A DNA stretch of 15,647 bases from the NCBI GenBank assembly GCA_031972855.1, contig DALYDY010000011.1:1-15647 (forward strand), written 5' to 3'. The translations under genes were made by a program, and so were the position numbers. Every line of letters begins with the position of its first letter. The first letter of the stretch is position 1. The notes below the pieces were generated by a model. That model made no database searches and was not told where the DNA came from. It worked only from the letters and a program-made list of their open reading frames with translations. The stretch is from JAIXRY01 sp031972855. Its GTDB lineage: Bacteria > Patescibacteriota > Minisyncoccia > Phycocordibacterales > UBA9973. This document shows, piece by piece, positions 13,421-15,647 of this stretch.

Positions 13421-13426
13421 AAAATT

Positions 13427-14062
13427 ATGAAAACATTACAAGAAAATAAAAGTTCTAGAGTTGAGAATATTGCAGTGAAAGCAACAAAATGGATTGGCTC
13501 TCCCGCTTCTCTTGTGGTGCATACAATTATTTTCCTTTGTGTTTTTTTGGCAATACTTTTTGGTTTTAATAGAGATACTGTAATGCTTATTCTTACAACA
13601 ATAGTTTCTCTCGAAGCAATATATCTCTCCATCTTTATTCAAATGTCCGTAAATAGATCAGACGCACAACTTACAGAAGTTTCAAAAGATATCGAAGAGA
13701 TTCAAGAAGATGTTGCTGAGATCCATGAGGACGTTGGACATATTGAAGAAGATATTGATGAAATTCAAAAAGATGTCGAGGAAATCGAACAAGACGTGGA
13801 TATGATTCAAAAAGATGTGGAAGAAATTCAAGAAGAGGTTGAAGATATTGGTGAAGATGTAGAAGGACTTGAAAAAGGCGTTGTCGCCCTAGGAGATGAT
13901 ATAGAAGAAATCGGTGAAGACATCGAAGCCGACGAAGCAACAGAAAGACTACGTGATCAAGAACTTCTTGTACGAATGGAGTCAGCTCTCGCAATACTCG
14001 CACGTGAAGTTCAAGAACTAAAAGAACATAATGTAAAAAAGAAGGTTGTGAGTAAGAAATAA
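13427..14062 (+). CDS. Two-helix membrane protein with a long heptad coiled coil
   Basis: 211 aa, the only plus-strand gene. Residues about 28-47 and 51-75 are hydrophobic helices in the context KWIGSPASLVVHTIIF and LTTIVSLEAIYLSIFIQM-VNRSD. This resembles small two-helix membrane modules of the DUF1003 or low-affinity iron permease type, but I cannot assign it. Residues 87-170 are twelve uninterrupted heptads of the form K/E-D-I/V-x-x-I-x, with I/V at both core positions and an almost wholly acidic surface. The tail is basic (KKKVVSKK). The likely form is a membrane-anchored cytoplasmic coiled coil, probably a dimer or trimer, that could act as a spacer or scaffold. It is divergent from gene B and convergent with the next gene, with a shared bidirectional terminator. 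Confidence 0.85.
   Translation: MKTLQENKSSRVENIAVKATKWIGSPASLVVHTIIFLCVFLAILFGFNRDTVMLILTTIVSLEAIYLSIFIQMSVNRSDAQLTEVSKDIEEIQEDVAEIHEDVGHIEEDIDEIQKDVEEIEQDVDMIQKDVEEIQEEVEDIGEDVEGLEKGVVALGDDIEEIGEDIEADEATERLRDQELLVRMESALAILAREVQELKEHNVKKKVVSKK
13685..13936 (+). repeat. Twelve 21-bp coding repeats (heptads)
   Basis: Twelve consecutive 21-base units, each encoding one seven-residue heptad, most beginning GAAGAT or AAAGAT. The third codon positions differ between units, so the repeats are old at DNA level and kept by selection on the protein rather than produced by recent slippage. Confidence 0.8.
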
Positions 14063-14087
14063 AAAAAGCCCTACTATAGGGCTTTTT
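14063..14087. terminator. Bidirectional terminator between convergent genes
   Basis: AAAAAGCCCTA-CTA-TAGGGCTTTTT is a perfect 11-bp stem with a 3-nt loop, with T tracts on both strands. It follows the plus-strand coiled-coil gene directly and also closes the minus-strand gene at 14090-14368. Confidence 0.88.
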
Positions 14088-14089
14088 AA

Positions 14090-14368
14090 TTACTCTTGTT
14101 TTTCTTTTAAAAGTTTATTAAAACCAATAGGTTCTGTTTCTGAAGAGAACAGAGATTTTTGAATTGATTGCGAAGCAAGGAAAGCGTACGCTTCTCTTAA
14201 TTTATCAGCAGAACATCCTGTAAATCTTTCTAAGTCACCAAGAAGATTTCTAAATTTTTCAGGTGATGCTGGCATACCACTATTCATAGCTTGATGCACT
14301 GCAATCTTGCCTATAATTATATATAGGTAGTCGTTTTCATTTTCATTTTCATTTTTACTACTCATCAT
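14090..14368 (-). CDS. Small hypothetical cytoplasmic protein
   Basis: 92 aa, not recognised. The N-terminus carries a short low-complexity run KNENENEND encoded by a GAAAAT hexanucleotide repeat. The remainder looks like a small helical domain: DYLYIIIGKIAVHQAMNSG, then PEKFRNLLGDLERFTGCSADKLREAYAFLASQSI. There is no membrane segment or signal peptide. The start is MM; Met1 at 14368 and Met2 at 14365 cannot be told apart. A TTGCTT-17-TATAAT promoter stands just upstream, giving a leader of about 14 nt. Intact frame, its own promoter and its own terminator support a real gene. Confidence 0.65.
   Translation of the reverse strand: MMSSKNENENENDYLYIIIGKIAVHQAMNSGMPASPEKFRNLLGDLERFTGCSADKLREAYAFLASQSIQKSLFSSETEPIGFNKLLKEKQE
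14336..14357 (-). repeat. Hexanucleotide microsatellite in the 92-aa gene
   Basis: GAAAAT is repeated about 3.5 times on the coding strand and encodes alternating Glu-Asn. The unit is six bases long, so changes in copy number keep the frame and would only lengthen or shorten the tail. Confidence 0.7.
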
Positions 14369-14388
14369 TATTAAATTTAATTTTATAT

Positions 14389-14417
14389 ATTATACAATAT
14401 AAAATTAAATTAAGCAA
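14389..14417 (-). promoter_or_regulatory. Candidate promoter of the 92-aa gene
   Basis: Minus strand: TTGCTT (14412-14417, 3 of 6 bases of the -35 consensus), 17-nt spacer, perfect TATAAT (14389-14394). The predicted leader is about 14 nt. The background is very AT-rich, so chance matches are possible. Confidence 0.4.
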
Positions 14418-14472
14418 GTATTATTTTTATTAAATTTTATTTAAGTATAAAATTGCTTTAGATACGAGGAGT

Positions 14473-14530
14473 CTAAGAATTTTTAGAATGAGACGTACAA
14501 GTCGTACGTTGAGTGATGAAAATTCTATAG
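14473..14530. other. Unexplained imperfect inverted repeat downstream of ychF
   Basis: Outer arms CTA-AGAATTTT (14473-14483) and AAAATTCT-A-TAG (14519-14530) enclose an internal loop and an inner perfect stem ACGTAC-AAGTC-GTACGT (14493-14509). There is no run of T directly after the structure on either strand, so it does not look like an ordinary terminator. It could be the 3' end structure of the ychF message, a protein-binding site, or a small RNA. Confidence 0.4.
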
Positions 14531-14552
14531 TGACAAAGTAGATGAAGTGATT

Positions 14553-15647
14553 TTAGATCTTAAATTCAATAGTATCGCCGTCTTTAACTACGTAATCCTT
14601 CCCTTCTGTCCTCACAAGCCCCTTCGCGCGGGCTTCACCCATAGATCCAGCATCTAGCAAGTCTTTCCAGAAAACAACTTCTGCGCGAATAAATTTTTCT
14701 TTGAAGTCTGTATGAATAGCCATACCAGCAACAGGCGCTGTACTACCTTTAGTAATAGTCCAAGCACGAGTTTCTTCTACTCCAGTAGTAAAGTATGTTT
14801 CAAGACCGAGCAATTTGTAACATCCAGAAATAAGATCATTAATACCATCATGTTCTCCACCAAGTTCTTGTCTAAATATTTCTTTTTCTTCACCTTCAAA
14901 ATCTTTTAATTCGTCTTCAATCTTAGCATCAATAAGAATATATTGTGAACCGTTTTTTGTAATCTCATCTGTCATTTCTTTGAAGTATTCTGGTTTTTCT
15001 TCATCAAGATTTTTTACTCCAGCTTTTTTGTTGAGACCATAAATCATTGGTTTTGAAGTAAGAAGATTTAATTGTTTTACTTTCTTCATTTCTTCCTCAG
15101 AGAATTCTAAAGTGTTTGCAAGTTTTCCTTCTTCGAGAACTTTTTCAATTCTCTTGAGAGCACCTTCTTCAAGTATCGCTTCTTTGTCATTTCGCTTTAC
15201 ATCTTTCTGAAGATTAGAAATTCTTTTTGTAACTGTTTCAAAGTCAGCAAGAATGAGTTCGAGGTTGATCACAGCGATATCACGTAGAGGATCTACATTA
15301 CCGTAGACGTGAGCGATTTCTTTGTCTCCGCCTGAAAGTGGAAAGAGGCGAACCATATGAAGTATTGCATCTGTCTCACGAATATTCGCGAGGAATTTAT
15401 TTCCAAGACCTTCACCTTTTGAAGCACCTTCGACAAGTCCTGCAATATCTAAAAATTCTACAGCCGCTGGAATTGTGCGATTTGTTTTAGAAAAATCAGC
15501 AAGCTTATATAGACGTTCATCTGGAACAGCAACAATACCTACTGATGGATCAATAGTACAAAATGGATAATTCTCAGCTGGAACACCCTTTTTAGTAAGA
15601 GCATTAAAAAGTGTCGACTTTCCGACATTAGGGAGACCAACGATTCC
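14553..15647 (-). CDS. ychF: Redox-regulated/ribosome-binding ATPase YchF (OLA1 family), N-terminal tip outside window
   Basis: 364 residues are visible, in frame to the right edge; only about six N-terminal residues (MGFKC-like) are missing compared with the 363-aa E. coli protein. YchF is a P-loop NTPase of the Obg-HflX group that binds ribosomes and prefers ATP. The P-loop is GLPNVGKS (visible residues 4-11). Other family signatures are NYPFCTIDPSVG in switch I, DIAGLVEGASKGEGLGNKFLANIRETDAI after G3, then a helical domain with ADFETVTKRI. The C-terminal TGS domain has AIHTDFKEKFIRAEVV and EGKDYVVKDGDTIEF. At the nucleotide-specificity position, where E. coli has NVNE, the sequence reads NKKA (about visible residue 206), neither the GTPase NKxD nor the usual NxxE. 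The gene lies outside the ribosomal transcripts. Confidence 0.97.
   Translation of the reverse strand, partial: GIVGLPNVGKSTLFNALTKKGVPAENYPFCTIDPSVGIVAVPDERLYKLADFSKTNRTIPAAVEFLDIAGLVEGASKGEGLGNKFLANIRETDAILHMVRLFPLSGGDKEIAHVYGNVDPLRDIAVINLELILADFETVTKRISNLQKDVKRNDKEAILEEGALKRIEKVLEEGKLANTLEFSEEEMKKVKQLNLLTSKPMIYGLNKKAGVKNLDEEKPEYFKEMTDEITKNGSQYILIDAKIEDELKDFEGEEKEIFRQELGGEHDGINDLISGCYKLLGLETYFTTGVEETRAWTITKGSTAPVAGMAIHTDFKEKFIRAEVVFWKDLLDAGSMGEARAKGLVRTEGKDYVVKDGDTIEFKI

Noticed and set aside
13685..13936. CRISPR-like or tandem DNA repeat
   Set aside because: The 21-bp units have no spacers and differ at synonymous sites; they reflect protein heptads.
13671..14003. Minus-strand open frame opposite the coiled-coil gene
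   Set aside because: The Leu/His-rich product is the antisense of the heptad repeat; the plus-strand protein has coherent membrane and coiled-coil segments and a terminator right after it.
1..15647. tRNA, rRNA, insertion sequences, attachment sites or replication origin
   Set aside because: I looked for cloverleaf-like arms, transposase motifs, terminal repeats and DnaA-box clusters by eye and saw none that could be supported.

Overview
The window is AT-rich and looks like chromosomal DNA from a Candidate Phyla Radiation (Patescibacteria) organism, most likely of the Parcubacteria group. Three things point there. A compact ribosomal-protein cluster lacks the genes for uL29 (rpmC) and uL30 (rpmD). 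Large secreted proteins carry GIGTTTP-type repeats and a C-terminal S74 chaperone domain. The genes are tightly packed, with almost no Shine-Dalgarno sequences. The standard code fits, although none of the 20 visible natural stops is TGA (15 TAA, 5 TAG). This placement is an inference; no rRNA gene is present.

Layout, left to right, with everything on the minus strand unless stated. (1) 1-2223: 5' part of a large secreted repeat protein, here called gene A, which runs off the left edge. (2) 2277-2322: perfect palindromic terminator. (3) 2335-6209: second half of the spc operon, read secY <- rplO <- rpsE <- rplR <- rplF <- rpsH <- rpsZ, driven by a strong promoter at 6338-6366. (4) 6382-7059: unrecognised single-pass membrane protein inserted between rplE and rpsZ. 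(5) 7081-7133: strong terminator. (6) 7142-10386: first ribosomal transcription unit, read rplE <- rplX <- rplN <- rpsQ <- rplP <- rpsC <- rplV <- rpsS, driven by a promoter at 10512-10540. (7) 10569-13332: second S74 repeat protein, gene B, split by a one-base frameshift in a run of six G (coding strand). (8) 13427-14062: the only plus-strand gene, two membrane segments followed by twelve coiled-coil heptads. (9) 14090-14368: small unknown protein. (10) 14553 to the right edge: ychF, complete except for about six N-terminal residues.

The ribosomal genes and secY form the classic co-transcribed block that makes ribosome parts and the protein-export channel. Here it is cut into two transcription units by the inserted membrane gene, and it lacks the upstream S10-half genes (rpsJ-rplC-rplD-rplW-rplB) and the downstream adk/map/infA/rpmJ. 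The two S74 proteins share a nearly identical N-terminal export/anchor module, at DNA level too, and flank the ribosomal block in the same orientation. SecY presumably exports them.

The features most worth a second look are: the duplicated and recombining S74 surface-protein pair with its slippable G6 tract; the membrane gene inside the spc operon; the contrast between about 120-nt leaders on ribosomal operons and apparently leaderless surface or membrane genes; and the missing uL29.
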